The notes under the pieces were generated by a model that searched no databases, had not been told where the DNA came from, and worked only from the letters and a program-made list of their open reading frames with translations. Of a stretch of DNA of 64,000 nt, positions 21,433 to 35,221 are shown piece after piece (the first letter of the stretch is position 1; each line of letters starts with the position of its first letter). The position numbers were made by a program, and so were the translations under genes. Origin of the DNA: Tamarix chinensis (lineage: Eukaryota > Streptophyta > Magnoliopsida > Caryophyllales > Tamaricaceae); the NCBI GenBank assembly GCA_030549775.1, contig CM060177.1, positions 53,880,638 to 53,944,637 on the forward strand. The letters run 5' to 3'.

Positions 21433-24400
21433 ACTAGTACTATTTCATACTAAAAGTAAAGTAGGAAATAATGGAAATAATAAGAGGGAAGTTAACTCAA
21501 ATGTTTCTCTCTTATAGGTAAGACAACTCAGACCTCTAAGGAGATGTAGAAGCATGCTCCAACTCTAGTTTCATTTTAGGTAAGGATATGGTTAAGGTCT
21601 AATAATGTGTATCATGCGCTTATATGTATTGGTTCTATGTGTATACCTTATATGGATATGGATTATGCCTTGTAGTGCAGCTTTCTAAGTATGGAGTTAA
21701 GGTAATATGTATGTATTTTTATGGCATGTGTAATATGATATTGTTACTTATACTTGTAATGTGCTTATATGATATTTCCCTTCATGACATGCATGATAAG
21801 AGGCTTTAAATAGTGTGATGTGGTTGTGAAAGGAAAAGGGGAGTAAGGGAAGTGAGTTAACTAGATGGTAGTAAGAATGGCCTAAAATCTCATGACTCAT
21901 AGGTAGACAAAGGAAGGAATAATCTGAATAAATTAAGATGATGGAATAAAATATACATGGGGAGTGTAGGGTTGCATGAGATAGTTATCCATTGCATGGA
22001 GATGACCTTTATGTGGAAAAGGTTGACTTGAGGGTTAAATAAGGTAAAAGAAGAGTTCTTGGGGTGATTGGAGTCCATATGTGAAAAATAGTACGTGAGT
22101 TGGTATAATGGTGCATGGGAGACTTGGCTAGGGTTTTGGAGGAAACCCTAAGGGAAAGAAGTGTGCGAGGAATGGGAAAGTAATGGAAATGATTAGAGTG
22201 GGGAATAAGAATTAAGGGGGTGTCACATGGAGGAGAAGTGAGCTAAGCAAGAAAAGGTGTTTGGGTGAGGAAGGGATGATATAAAAGAAAGGAGAAGTAC
22301 TAGGGTTTGGGGAGCGAACTAGGGTTTTTATGGTTATGTGTGTAAGATAGGTAGTGAAGTTATAATGTTGGATGTGGTTTGAGTAGAGCGATAGTTTTGG
22401 TAGTGAAGTGGAGTATGGATTGTGTAGTGAGGAGAAGTGAGGCCACATAGGTTAGATTAGGGTTTCGTAGGGAAACTCTAGAGGGTGATGAGGAGTCAAA
22501 ATGGAATTATGGGGAGTGAACCTTGAACCATGTGCATAAGAGTTTGGGTTTCTCATGGTGAGTGGAAAAAGGTGGGGAAGAATTCATGGAGTCATAGGGT
22601 GTGTATAAGTCCTAAGATATAGGATAGGGCTTTCCAAGAGAATTGGGAATAAAGGGGGTGAGCATGGGAAGTCCAGTGGGTCATACATGTCTAGTATGAG
22701 TTGTGTGTGGAATAAGATACGAGTAAAACACTAAATACTTAAAGTGAAAGATTATCGAGTCGGGCCCAATGAGGATAATTTTCGGTCCACCAGCTATAAT
22801 AGTGGAGGTCCCACCTCAATGAGCCAAACCTTATATAGAATTAAATCAAGGAAAGATACTAACTACCTACAGTAGAACACCACATGAGTTGGGGCCAGTG
22901 AGGGTAATTTCTGGTTCACCGGCTATAATAGTGGTTAGGTGCATTCTCCCCTATGGAATGATATGTATTCCATCATCTATAATAGTAGTCATGTGTATTT
23001 TGTCCTATAGAGTATTTTTAGTCCACCGGCTATAATAGTGGGGTCCCCCATACTCATGTAGGATTAATATGAGAAATGTATAAGACAGAAATAATGGTTT
23101 ATGTCTGGATTGATGATATGAACCTGAATTATGCATCGTATACCTTACTTGTCTATTATTCTTGCATGGCCTTATCCATATGGTTAACTTACTCAGTACA
23201 TAGTTTACTGATCACCCGTTTCATAGGTTCTACTCATTCCCAAAGAGTAGAGGTCCCTTCTGAGTTGGTGTACGTAGGAGATGTTGTGTTTGATGCCTAT
23301 AACTCACTCGATGCGTCGGGCGGGGCTAAGTGATGACCTGTTAGACTTAGCATAGGGCCGAGAGTAAGTGTCAACCAAACTCTCATTTTTCCAATTTTAT
23401 TCTATATCTCTGTTGTATTATTCTTTTCCCCTCAGAGGCTTGACACTGTAACTATTTTCAATTATGTAATGACTCTTTAATTCATGCGCTCTGATTTTCT
23501 CTTTATTTATGAATCTTTGGGATTTTTCTTGAATGGGTTTAATGTCTTGTGAACTTTCATAGCCTTGTGGTTGGTACAAGACTAGCCGAAGGCCAAGCCT
23601 GTTCTTATCATGGCCATAACACCCACCTGTCCTTATGTATGGTTTTTAATGAAACAAAAATTTTCAACTGTAATTTTTTAGGTGTTACAATGCACCTAGC
23701 TACTACTATAACTGGTGGACCGGTAATAATGATGCAATCCACATGGTATTAACCTAAGTGGTGTGTCCACTAGAAGTGATTAGTATTTTTTTCATTTAAT
23801 TAGCACACCAATTTCATTTATTTAAGTCGATGGGGAGATCATGAAACCGGAGACATAAAGGTGTATTGGTCATACTGGCACATACAAGTAACACAATACC
23901 TTTTTAAGTATCAACAAAGGGACGCAAAGGTATCCTAGTCACACTGGTTCATAAAGACATAAAGTATCCTATCGACAAGAACACCAAATCCATAAGTATA
24001 CATATCCCCTAAGTAGGCATGCAGAGCTAAATAGAGTAATATATAGGGCCTGGCTGGAGCACCAAGGCACACCAGCAAAATCTAAAATAATCGTGGGCTA
24101 AACCATATCTTTTGGATAGCGACCCCTAAAGAGCTACCATTCTTGATCTCAAGATCTTTCACTTTAAGTATTAGTATCTTAATCTTAATTAAGGTGACCA
24201 TGTGAAATACATCAATTACATACTTAATCAGTTATACTTGTTTCTATTATTATAAAGTGATCATTATGAAGATTATTGTCCATGTTAAATCAAGTAGTCC
24301 AGTAAGGCCATCCTAGGTTCCAATTCTTATACTTAGGCACATTAGGTCTAAATGACCAAAATTCCCTTAAGGCTAAGGTTTCCTCTTATCATCCATTTTC

Positions 24401-24899
24401 ATCGCATAATTTATTTTTATTTATCCATATGCCATAATAGGTTATCATATCATGAATATACTACTGATTATGAAATCAAATACCCTACACACCAAATTCT
24501 CATTGAACAAATAAACTCTAACATGTACTTCTATCACAACTAACACACATTTCCATACATAATTAACAATTAAGGAACATCTTATATGATTATGAAGTTA
24601 ACACCATAACATACCCTTAAATACCCATTCAACCCTAAACCATGCATTTTCCCAATACACATTTTCATGCATAATTAACATTTAAGGCACCTGTTACATG
24701 ATTATGAAATTAACACTATAACACACCCTTAATTACCCATCCAATCTTAAATCATGAATTTTCCTTATGATACACTCCAATTTACTGAAATACCACTATC
24801 CTTATGATATACATGATTATACTTAGACAAGTGATTCTAAGGCCATAAATACTTATTCTATTATTTAACTTCACTTAAGACTTATTATGAAGGTTTATT

Positions 24900-25530
24900 A
24901 GATTAACTGCCATGTTACATGTGAAATTACCAATTTACCCCTTCTTGCATACACCCTTCTTGCTTGCAAATTTACTAAAATACCCTTTTACTCACTAAAT
25001 TACCAAAATTCCCTTCTTACTTGTAAAATTACCAACTTACCCTTCTTACTTATAAAAGTACCATAATACCTTTCTTTATTTTAGAAGTACCATAATACCC
25101 TTCTTTCCTATAAAATTACCATAATACCCTTTTTGCTATCAAAATTACCATAATACTCTTAAAAGTTGAAGAACTACCAATTTACCCTTCTTACTAGTAA
25201 AATTTTCAATTTACCCTTCTTACTCATAAAATTTTCAAACTACTCTTCTTACATATAAAATTACCAACTTCCCTTTCTTACTCACAAATATACCAAAATA
25301 CCCTTCTTACGTATAAAATTACTCTTCTTACTTGCAAATTTACTAAATTACTGTTCTTACTTATAAATTTACTATATCCTTTTTAATTGTTAAATTATCA
25401 AATACCCCTTTTAGTTGTTAATTTGCCAAAATACCCTTCTTAGTTTTTAAATTACCAAAATACCCCTTTTAATTGTTAAATTACCAAATTATCCCTTCTA
25501 GTTGTTAAATTACCAAAATACCCTATAAAT
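24900..25530. repeat. Degenerate pyrimidine minisatellite in the older LTR
   Basis: Imperfect units of the type AAATTACCAAAATACCCTT, recurring about every 18-25 bp. Same family as 15740-16920 but independently diverged. Confidence 0.75.
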
Positions 25531-25739
25531 ATTACCATATTTAACAAAATACCCTAAACACATAAAATATTAACACCCATGTTCAAATACCATTAAAATC
25601 ACAAAATCCTTATATTATATTAACACCCATTATCACTAATGCAATATAATCATTAAAACCCATTTTACTATAAGTTATAATCACTTCATATTTAAAAAAT
25701 ACAATATAAACTAACATACATATTAACTAATATTACACC

Positions 25740-27424
25740 ACAATTCTACCCATGTTCATATATATCTATCGTGTCTTTTGTTTTCTATTTTTTCCACATA
25801 TCAAACTACTATCATATACTCACCATACCCATTCCTCTGGTCTCCCATTACGCCTATGCTTTCGTATTACTTATCTATTTTACTATTACTTTTTTGTCTT
25901 ACTAATTTTTGGTCAGACGACGCAAGTTGATGAAGACACAACTGGATGAATTCAGAATACTCTCGCTGCTATCGACCTGATGCCAAACTTACCCTTGCCT
26001 ACTCTTGACTTGCTGCTTCGTGCTCGACCGTTGCTGCTTGCCACTTGACTGTCGAGTCTCGACTACCAGAACCTGGACGCACGCGGCACGCCGGACAGCA
26101 CACACTACCGGTGCCGGAGCTCGCCATTTCTACCGCCGAACGCCGCCATTTCTTCTTCTTCCAGCCTGCTGTGGAGTGTGGACGACCTGTGTGTGGCAGA
26201 CAGCTAATCTCCCCGCGTCGGCGCTAACTCTTCTGTCTCCAAGGAGGCTCTATTGGCCTAGAATCTGATAAACGGCTCGTATAATGCCCCTCGGTCTCTG
26301 CTTCCTTTTTTTTCTTTTAAATTATTATGCCTTTCAATTCTCTCGGTCTATCTTGCCGTTTGCTCATTATTTTATTTGTGTGCTTGTAGTGGATTATTAC
26401 TTGCATTGATGCTTGCTTCTGCACCTTGGTCACGTATTCGATTGACCAGTAGGTGGAATTTTGTTTTGTTTCGCAGTTTAAGGGAGACATTGTCTTGTTT
26501 ATGAGACAAAAACGACAATCTTTATGGAGAGATTACCGGCGGGCTGGGTTTATACTTTATAGTGACTGGAATCGTTCTAATCACCACCGGAGCGAAGAAC
26601 CAAGAGCAGAAGCTGCTAAGTCTGTTGTCTACTTGCCTTCAACCGAGCCACTCGGCCACAAGGTAAAATTTAGTTTGTTAATTTTTAGTTTGTTAAATTA
26701 TTTATCATAAATTTATAAATTTGTGAAATTAGAATGTAGTTAATTTTTTTATATTTATTGTATTAATTGATTATATTTTTTAGTTTATAGAAATTTTAAT
26801 TTATCTTATTAATGTAGAAAATAGAAATTGGCTTCTTAATTAGGTAGAAATCAAAATTAGTTTGTAGAAATCAAATTTTTTAGATTTATAGATTGAATTG
26901 TTTAATTTATTAGTTAGTTTTTGAATTAGTTCGTTATAAAATTATATTATCAATTAAGTTTTAGTAAATTCCTTAGTTAATTCATTAAATTGTTTGATAA
27001 GTGATTCTATAGTAAATAAATTGATTAGTGATTCAAAATATTTGATATTGTTATTATTAAATATGGATATTTCCTTTATCATTTTTATAATATTTTTATT
27101 GTTTGATAAGTCGTTTGAGTTTTAATTGAAAGACACAAAATCAAGCTAATTATTTTAGTCACTAAATTGTATGAAATAAATTAACCCAATTATCGATAAT
27201 TTTTGTAAGATCAAGGTATAAAATTTAATGAGAAATCGGTAAGTGAATATATTCTTATGATAATTACAAATACATTTGTATTTGATGTTATTTGCGGTAA
27301 AACTTATAGCTAATATGAAATTTTTTTTAAAAAGAATATTAAAAAAATATGTATTAATTTTGTGAGTTTATACATGATACTACGGGGACACCATGGGATT
27401 GAAAGTCTAGCTCCACCACTGATG
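25740..27424 (+). mobile_element. Foreign insert in the older LTR, possibly a hAT-like remnant
   Basis: The LTR homology that runs to about 25735 resumes near 27425, so about 1.7 kb is extra. It contains a GC-rich, exon-like block (25920-26270, 26440-26660) followed by a splice-donor-like AAGGTAAAAT near 26660 and a long AT-rich, intron-like stretch. The right end carries TCTAGCTCCACCACTG (near 27410), which resembles right termini of some plant hAT-type transposons whose ends read CTCCGCCACTG. I cannot find the matching left inverted repeat or a TSD, so the class is uncertain. No transposase frame is visible. Confidence 0.35.
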
Positions 27425-28445
27425 CACATTTATTTAGGTCACTCCCTATGTATAAGTAAAATTACTAAAATTCCCCTAAGGCTCATATTAGCATTATTTA
27501 TGCTACAAGTGGCCGCATTTACTTAGCCTAGTATGCATATGCACATAACATCATTTTCACATGAATCTCCACTATATCCACACATGTCACATTTCTTATA
27601 ATATAGCATGTTTTTCATTCTATCTTCCAACATAATATTAGAAATCATGAGATGCTTAACAACACATAATATTCACACAAACCACTTTCCAAAACCCTAA
27701 TGTGCTCACATACGTAAATCCATACATTTTAGTAGGGTATAATGGTTATCTTATTTCCAACAATAACTAAACTTTATTGGTATCCCGATTAAAAGCTTAA
27801 ACTTTGATTAGTAAAAATTGTACCTAAAAATATTGTCACAATCAGCATATTAGTAGTAGATAATTAAAAGAATATTTTTTTTATAAAAAATGTCTTATTA
27901 AATACCATTATTACTAACTATATTATACCTCAAGAATTTGTGAAATCGACTTAGATTATGCAGCAACACTTACGTTACATGGGCAGTATGAGCTATATGC
28001 ATGAGAATGGGGAGAATGTGAGGATGGGGAAGCTTAGATGAAGGGGAGGATTGTCTTGGGTAAGGGGTTTGAGGGAGTGATGGAGGGGATTTGGGGTAGT
28101 AGTTGGTAAGAAGGGAAAAAGAAGAGGAGAAAGGAAGGGGTTATAGGGGGATTTCAGGTAAGGAGGTGGTAAGGGGATGTTAGGTGGTCAAGGGGCAGCT
28201 TTGGCAGCCACGAAAGAGGGGGAATGGGTAGTGTGAGGTGGTGTGTAGGGAGGAGGGTCAAAAGGAGAAAGAAGGAAATAGGAGAGGAGTTAACTACAAG
28301 AGGAGGGCTTAGGCTACTAGGGGTGTTGTAGGGAGGAAATAGGGGAGGTATGGGAGTTAGTGTGGTGGTCAATTGGGTTGCAGAGATGGTGGTTAGGGCG
28401 ATAAAGAAAAATAGGGGAGAGATAATAGAATCATTTTCATCTTAG

Positions 28446-31400
28446 GTCTAAAGATATTCAATCAATTAGTTTGACTAACTGATCGGCTGGTCTTGGAAAC
28501 TAGTTGATTGGATTAACCAACCTATTAATTGGTCAGCATTAGTGCATTTGTAAAAATAACATTTATGTGAAAGCATACAAAAAGCTGTTGAGCTATCATT
28601 GATTGTACAAATCAATTCTTAACTCTTACTTACAATTAACTCTCAACTACTCACTTTCATATTCATCTCAAATTGAGATAAATTCATAAGTCTTTATGCT
28701 CATTCTATTCAGCTAAAAATTACTCATTGATTGTAATCTCTATTTCTTTCTAGCTAGATTACACTCACAATTTGTTCTTCCACTTTCATATTAATATCAT
28801 TTGTGAGATACATTGTAATAAACAACAAATCTCCTAAAAACTCATTATATTGAGGTTATTTGTTGCCTAGTATTTCTAAGAAAGATCATTAGATTAGTAT
28901 ATTTATAAAATTAAATATAATAACTAGGTTAAGTTGTAAGGGAACTCCAAGAAGGTAATTAAGATAATAAGCTCATAAACAAGTGAGGCTTGAAAGAACC
29001 CCAGAGGGGGTGAATGAGATGTAATGGAATGGAAATGGCAAATAAAAATTTACATATAATATAGAGTAGTTCAAGAGCAAATTAATCTCTATATCTACTA
29101 CAAAAATGTTTTTCCTTTTGGATTTTGAGCAAGTGACCTTTTTTATTATTGATGATCACTTTTCTATCTATTTATGAACCTTAATATCTCAATGAACCTC
29201 TAAAATATGATTTATAACTTGCCCTATTTATCTTCTCTATAATCTCAACAAGAATCGATCAAGAATGATAGGCAAACACTCAGTAAATTTGTAATAAAAT
29301 TCTTAAGGTTGTTGTGATTACACTTGATACTCACTAAAATTAAAGATATGAATATGTAAAAATTCATTTGAGATGTAATATAGCTAGATGTCATAAGAGA
29401 TATCACAACTTTTGAGCAACTCTAGCTAAGGAAAGTGAATACTAAACAATTATCGATAAAAACTCAGAAATTTGAAAGTTAAGAGAGTTTGAAGAAGCAC
29501 TTGAATGATTTTGAGATTAGATGATTAATTAAATGATAAATATAGTTGAAAAGTTGTTTGATAAATTATTAGGGAACTTATTTATGTAAGTCACACTCGT
29601 TAGGTAGCCGTTGGACAAAAATGGTCAAAAAGTCGTATCACCCAAGGAACAAAAAATGAGCCATTAATGCTCAATAGTTAATCTATTTAAGCAAACATGT
29701 TGATTGGTTGTACAGCCAATTGATTGGTGTTTCAAACCAATCAACTAAATAGACACATACTTAAGATGAAAAATTTACCATTACACAAACTATTCAATCG
29801 ATTTATTAAAACTAGTTGATGGAGTTCATGTTGTGCCCATTTTGTCCAATGAATATTTATGAATAATATCATCATTTAGTAAAGAACTCACTGTCATTCA
29901 AACTAGTCAATAGGTTTACACAAACCAGTTGATCAGTTGCCTCAAACTGATTAATTGGTTCCAAATTATTCAATATATTTTAGCTATATTAGTTGATTTG
30001 TTTAAATTAAGATAAATGGATTTCTATAAAAGCAAAGCCAATGGACTTTTTAGTTAAGATAGTTGATCGGTTCCCATACCAATTGATCAGTTTGTAAAAC
30101 ATATTCAATGAGTTTAAATAGAGACAAATGGGTTTCTTTAAGAGTGAAACACATGGTGTCCTTAGTTAAGCCAATCAATCAATTTTGAAACCTGTCGATA
30201 ATTTGGTGAAAATAGTTGATGAAGTTAAATAAAAATGAATGGGTTTATACAGGATTAAAACCCATGAATTGGTTGGTTAAAATAGTCAATCAGTTGACCA
30301 ATTTGATAAAACTAATGAATTGGTTTATTATACCAGCTGATCCATCTGAGTTTTACTTAATGCTCTGGGTTTAAACCATACTAATGACTAGAACTAAAGA
30401 ACAAGATTTAAAATCACTTAGATGGATTTAGAAATCAAGATCAACCATAAATTCACATTAAGTGAACTTAAGTTAAGTGTTTAAAAACTTTTTAAATATT
30501 TTTGATCAAAATGTAAATTGCTCAACTTAACTCTTTACAAGAAAACCTAATACTTATAAATATAATCCTTAAACCTTAAGTATTGGTAATATTCATACAT
30601 TATGTGAAATCAACTTAATTTTTAAAACCTAATTGCTCTTTTAAATTGCATCTGAGAAATTATATGGGTAAGTGTGATTTGGTCTCTTTGTTTATCAATC
30701 ATAATTCATGCACATATAATAAAACACATTAGTTCTTTAAACATCTTTGTTATCATCAAAATAAGGATAATGACATTATTGCACTTAAGAGGTTAATAAT
30801 ATCCCTTTTTGATGATGACAATCAAAAAGTGTAAAAATATTAACATTGAAGGATAATGAATATGAAGTAATTGAGAATTATATCATCTCCTTTTTTTCAT
30901 TTACCCATTGTGCGAAATTTAATTCGAACTTTAGATTCTCTCCCCCTTTTATTATCAACAAAAGGTGAGGATGGTGTTGTAACCTACAAGCAAAGGAGTC
31001 AACAATAATGAGGTCCTAAGATGAATCTCCCCCTAAACATGTGCATATAAGTGTAAAATTAGAGGTAATCTTTGGGGAAATATAGAAACCCCTCTGAAGA
31101 GATGCACTATTAAAGATCCTATATCTATTTACTAAAGTGAAGAGATTTGTGAACAAGAATCAAAATACATAAACATAAGTGATACACTAAAGGTAGAACA
31201 AGAACTCAATATCATATTTAATGGTCATAATATATGTCAAAATAAAAGATAGAGTTCATAGACCATACAGATATAGAAGATTGAGTACAAAGTAACAAAG
31301 AAAAGTAAAAGCCCAAATAATGTATGACACCTAATCGAAAACAAAAGGAGATACACATAGCCCACACATGAACGTGAATCAAATATGGGTGGGCAAGATG

Positions 31401-31473
31401 GTACAACTAGAGTAGTGAATGAAGGCTCATACATGATGTCCAAGTTCTTAGTCACAATATCCTTAGAGTCAGT
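28446..31473 (-). mobile_element. Sirevirus-like copia remnant (LTR plus 3' internal end)
   Basis: Read on the minus strand, 30800-31473 contains a run AAAAGGGGGAGA near 30940 and AAAAAGGGA just before 30800. That is followed by a stretch containing ACCTCTTAAGTGCAATAATG and TTATTTTGATGATAACAAAG. This order (purine tracts and TGATGATGACAAAAAG, then an LTR with that opening) is typical of Sireviruses. The presumed LTR (about 28450-30800) has many variants of AACTAGTTGATTGG and CCAATCAATTGG, and a CCCAGAGGGGGTGAATGAG motif at 28999. No intact gene. The left boundary is not defined and no TSD was found. Confidence 0.4.
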
Positions 31474-32618
31474 TGTAACACTCTTATTTTTATAACTTAA
31501 AAATGTTATTAAAAACATTAATATAGTAAAAATGGAGAATGCTACCATCACACTTGGTACAAGTCCGGTTTCTTTTACCATTATCATACCAAGTGCTAAA
31601 GAGAAATACATTACTCCACTTAAATTAATAACACAATTATAAGAATTAGGGTAGAAATAATCAAAGTAGAATAATATCATTTTGAATAAAATAATGATAA
31701 GTGGTTACAAAATTCAGTAAAAGGAAGATAAACAAGGCCATAAGAGTATAAGAAGATACCGGATATAACACCAGATAATCCTAACTCTCAACCCAAAATA
31801 CTTGTCTTCAACAAATCTCTTACATTAACATATAAATACTACTACCCATTGAATAAGTAGAGGCCCATGAAATAGAACCCATTAATATAACAATACTGAG
31901 TACCCCAATATACAAGAATAATATGAAAAGCTTGTATAGAATATATAAAAGACATCACAACATGACATAGCATAACATATTGAAATATTCATGCGATAAT
32001 TAAAATACAATAATTATACCATATGGACAAATATCACCAAGCCATATACTACTCATATCTAGTCATTTAGAACATACTGAAACTTATCAACCAAGCATTT
32101 GAAAGATGCTTTCTAAAGTAATGATTAGAGACAACCTCAACACAATAATAATTACCTTCACTATATAACTCATATCTCAATATCAAAACCAATATTATCC
32201 ATAGCATCATAGGCAGGGCTTAAAAAGCCACCACTAACTATAAGTAAGGACAAAAGGATACTACTGAACCACATGAGCATGAAGGTTACCACCAAATCAT
32301 AGGTAGGAATGAAAGCTACTATCGAATCATAGGTAGGAACAAAAACTACTACTAAACCATAGGTAGAGCTCAAAGGCACAATACCAATAAAAATCCATAA
32401 CATCATAGGTAGGGATCAAAGGCAATTATCAAATGCAGATAGGTAAGAAGGCCACTACCAAACTTCAAGTAGACCTAAAAGGCTAATACCAAACAAAGGT
32501 AGGCACAAAGGTTACTACTAAACCACAAGTAGGTATAAAAGCTAATATCAAACCAATCCAATGTTCATTTAGATTCCACAATAATTATTATCATTTTTTA
32601 TTTACTTGAGAGGAGATC
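31474..32618 (-). mobile_element. Old giant-LTR copy, 3' part, minus orientation
   Basis: It starts TGTAACACTCTTATTTTTAT. The degenerate hairpin follows at 31530-31600 (CACACTTGGTACAAGTCCGG ... ATACCAAGTGCTAAAG), then the CCATTGAATAAGTAGAGGCCC phrase also found in LTR 13898-19152 (14283) and a repeat array. It is much more diverged than the copies to its right. It appears inserted in, or joined to, the Sirevirus-like remnant. The bases before it (TCAGT) were not found duplicated. Confidence 0.5.
32180..32560. repeat. Degenerate tandem array, AACCATAGGTAGGAACAAAA type
   Basis: About ten imperfect units of roughly 35-45 bp with the core CATAGGTAGG(A/G)(A/T)CAAA and ACTACTA. It occupies the position where other copies have the CCGGTCCACCGG array, so it may be a strongly mutated form of that array or a replacement. 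Confidence 0.6.
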
Positions 32619-33929
32619 TATAACACCTACAATTTTGGACAAGAAAATTTTATTTGAAGATATTGCAAAAACATTTGTAAAAGAAAAATTAGAGATGTTA
32701 TCACCACATCAACTATGAAAGAGGTGTTATCGCCTAACTTATGCATGATGCAAAGATAAATAGAATAATAAAAGAAAGTTGCGTGCTCTATTAATAATAC
32801 AAATATAATAATGATAATAATGGTAAGGGTAATAATATAGATAGAAGAGAGAGATTACATAATCTAAATAAAAGAACCAAATCCAAGAGTTTAAATAACC
32901 GAGAATAACCAAAAGCATCCCAAAATAGTGGGTAAAATACATCTAATTAGTTAGGCTAACTCTTAATTAAATGAAAATGTAACTCTCAAATACCAAGCAA
33001 CGACTAGCTACTAACCCACAACATCATCCTCAACACACAAATGTAGCATTAATATAGTGAAGTACCAATAAAATACACTACAAAAAAATATGGTAAGGTT
33101 ATGCTACACATTGAGATTATGTAGTAACATGGTACAACAAACACTCAGATAACATAAATTCCAAGCTTGTGAATGTAATATGATAAAGCATGCTTGCACA
33201 ATAATCATGGAAGATGTAATAATCTAAATCATATATCAGATGCCTACAATAGGAAACATATTACAATCTTCCTTTAGTGATCTCCTATTATTTAGATAAT
33301 CCCTTCAACCACACCTATTTCTCCACCATGCACTAAAGTCATGACATCATACATACACAATGGGATACCACACTCACCATATAGGGTTAGGATACATTGA
33401 AGGGGCTTTTCTTTGGGGATAACACACCTACCATACATTGAATGTACGTACCACAAGAGATTGCATAGATTAGGATACCACATCGGTTACATGTGATTAG
33501 AGTACATCAAGGAGGCTTTTACTAAGATACCTCACCCCACTATACCTTGAATGCATCCACCACAAGGGCTACACAAGGTGGCACACTACACCCGCCTAAG
33601 AAATGAAGAATAAAAAATGTTAGGAGCTTATATTGGGATACCTCACCCACCTAGATTGGACATCGATGCCATGTTGGCTTACCACAATATTAATCATATA
33701 CTTTAAAGATATGCATATAACATCTACCAACCATAACTCTATAGATAAGAAAATAGGTATTGAGTGAAAAGATAAAAATATAAGATGACTTGCCTACTAA
33801 CTCTCAACTAGCTTCCCTATGAGTCAAAGAAAAAGGCTCAAATGAAATATTAACCCATTATTATAAAATTCCAAGTAATATAAAAAATCATAATTAATTC
33901 CATTATAACTAATTGGATGTTTTCAAGGT
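32619..33929. other. Degenerate repeat-derived sequence
   Basis: A second LTR-end-like start, TATAACACCTACAATTTTGG (32619), opens a poorly conserved stretch. Around 33300-33660 several units share GGATACC(A/T)CACC, TACATTGA and AAGGGGCTTTT, spaced roughly 100-150 bp apart: an old tandem array. No gene was seen. Confidence 0.3.
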
Positions 33930-35221
33930 AGTGGGCCTTGACCCATACACTTAGAAGTTAGGCATCTAGTGTGAGTAAGTGGAGGAAGGAAAGGATGTTG
34001 GGGTATGTTAGGAAGGGTAGAGTCTCAAGATATGGGACATGCCTTCTTGGGAGGATAGGTGTAGATAGACTATGACATGCATGTCTAGGGTGTAAACTTA
34101 TCGAATAAGACACGAATAAGATACTAACCATTTAAAGAGGAAGATTGTTGAGCCGGGCCTAAATCGATCCACTAGTGAATAATAGTGGCCAGGTGCCGGA
34201 GTGCCCTAGAGACCAATCCACCGGTAATAATAGTGGTTAGAAGCATTCTGCTTATATGTTTTTGGTCCACCAGCTATAATAGTGGACGATTCAGTGCTCA
34301 ACAAACCAAACATAATTATGATAAGGCATGGAGTACTTACAGTGAGACACTATGAGAGTTGTGGCTAGACCAGTTCATTGACAAATAATAGTGGCTAGGA
34401 GCACTTTGCCCTGGAGACTGACCCACTAGCAATAATAGTGGTTAGGAGCATTATGCCTTGTATGTTTCTAGTCCACTGACTATAATAGTGGGGCTTCTAC
34501 ACTTGCATGGATTGATAATAATCATGGTGTGAAATGAGTATTGATCAAATATTTAAAGAATCAGTTGATCCATATTATAGCTTGGCCTTTATCTATCTGT
34601 AATGATGGTATGCTGTTTATATAATCATGTTTATGTTATGTGCCTTTGTGTGTTGGCCTTAGTTGCATGGTTACCTTACTTAGTACGTAGCTTACTAACC
34701 CCCATTTTATGGGTGCTATTCATTCCCACGAGCAAAAGGCCTCTTTGAGTTTATGTAGGTTGGTGATACTATTTTCGATGCCTTCGATGCTTACGAGGTA
34801 TCGGGTGGGGCTGAGTATTGAGTACGGACTTAGTCTAGGATTGAGAGCGATGTGGCCAGATTTACTTCCTATGTTCTTTTATTTTGTACTGAATTACTCA
34901 GACCTAATTTTTATGGTAATGTAGCCTTTATCCCTTTTGAGGAATTTTAATTATGTACTCTAGATTGTAAACTCTTTTCATGCACACTAACTTCTGTCTT
35001 ATGAATGTTTCAATGCTTTTATGAAGCCTTGCTTTGAGTTTGAATTATAATGGTTGTTAATTATTCTTTAGCCTTATGGTTAGTACGAGACCGGCCGAAG
35101 GCGGGGCTTGTACTGATCACGGCATTAATATCCCTAAAATTCATAAGTTTTGATTTACATGCTTTCATAAAACCCTTTAATAAAACAAAATTTTTTAGTA
35201 GTGAATTTTGGGGGTATTACA
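33930..35221 (+). mobile_element. Old giant-LTR copy, 3' part, plus orientation
   Basis: It contains CCACCGGTAATAATAGTGG-type units (34160-34490), the block CTTAGTACGTAGCTTAC ... GGTGCTATTCATTCCCACGA (34680-34732), ACGAGACCGGCCGAAGGCGG near 35085, and ends GAATTTTGGGGGTATTACA at 35221. The subfamily is that of 19757-23689. The 5' part is missing or too diverged to see. It faces away from 31474, so the two form a divergent pair of LTR 3' ends. Confidence 0.6.

Larger units (their letters stand above)
19757..23689 (+). mobile_element. Giant solo LTR, 3.9 kb, plus orientation
   Basis: It starts TGTAATATCCCAAAACCC and ends TTAGGTGTTACA. The host LTR array is interrupted exactly here: GGGCAAC on the left and GCACCTAGC on the right are halves of one unit. 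The flanking five bases are ATATA and ATGCA, a TSD with two transition differences compatible with decay of an original ACGCA. Order inside: AT-rich U3, pyrimidine tract from about 20040, TATA box (20615-20622), CCGCCGCC-rich leader, (ATT)n tracts, G-rich region, CCACCGGCTATAATAGTGG units (22770-23045), and a 3' end with GGTTGGTACAAGACTAGCCG in place of the hairpin of the other subfamily. No internal region or genes. Confidence 0.8.
13530..28445 (-). mobile_element. Old giant solo LTR, interrupted by at least three insertions
   Basis: This LTR is read on the minus strand. Its 3' end is at 13530 (TATAACACCCCC, from TGTAACACCCCC), with the GCGGAAG motif and a degenerate hairpin at 13610-13675. 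Pieces continue at 19153-19756 (PPT-distal part with CCACTATTATAACCGGTGG units), 23690-about 25740 (same array, then a pyrimidine minisatellite) and about 27425-28445 (AT-rich, then the GC- and purine-rich complement of the leader block, 28000-28400). The order of these pieces matches the solo LTR 13898-19152. Between them sit LTRs 13898-19152 and 19757-23689 and a foreign insert at about 25740-27424. The U3 end is not found and may be cut by the sequence starting near 28446, so the right edge is approximate. Confidence 0.65.

Noticed and set aside
21129..21434. Ile-rich frames
   Set aside because: Translation of (ATT)n microsatellite. The same holds for frames at 38004-38294 and 45161-45440.
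31237..31680. 147-codon minus-strand open frame
   Set aside because: It crosses the boundary between the Sirevirus-like remnant and an LTR start at 31474, so it cannot be an old gene.
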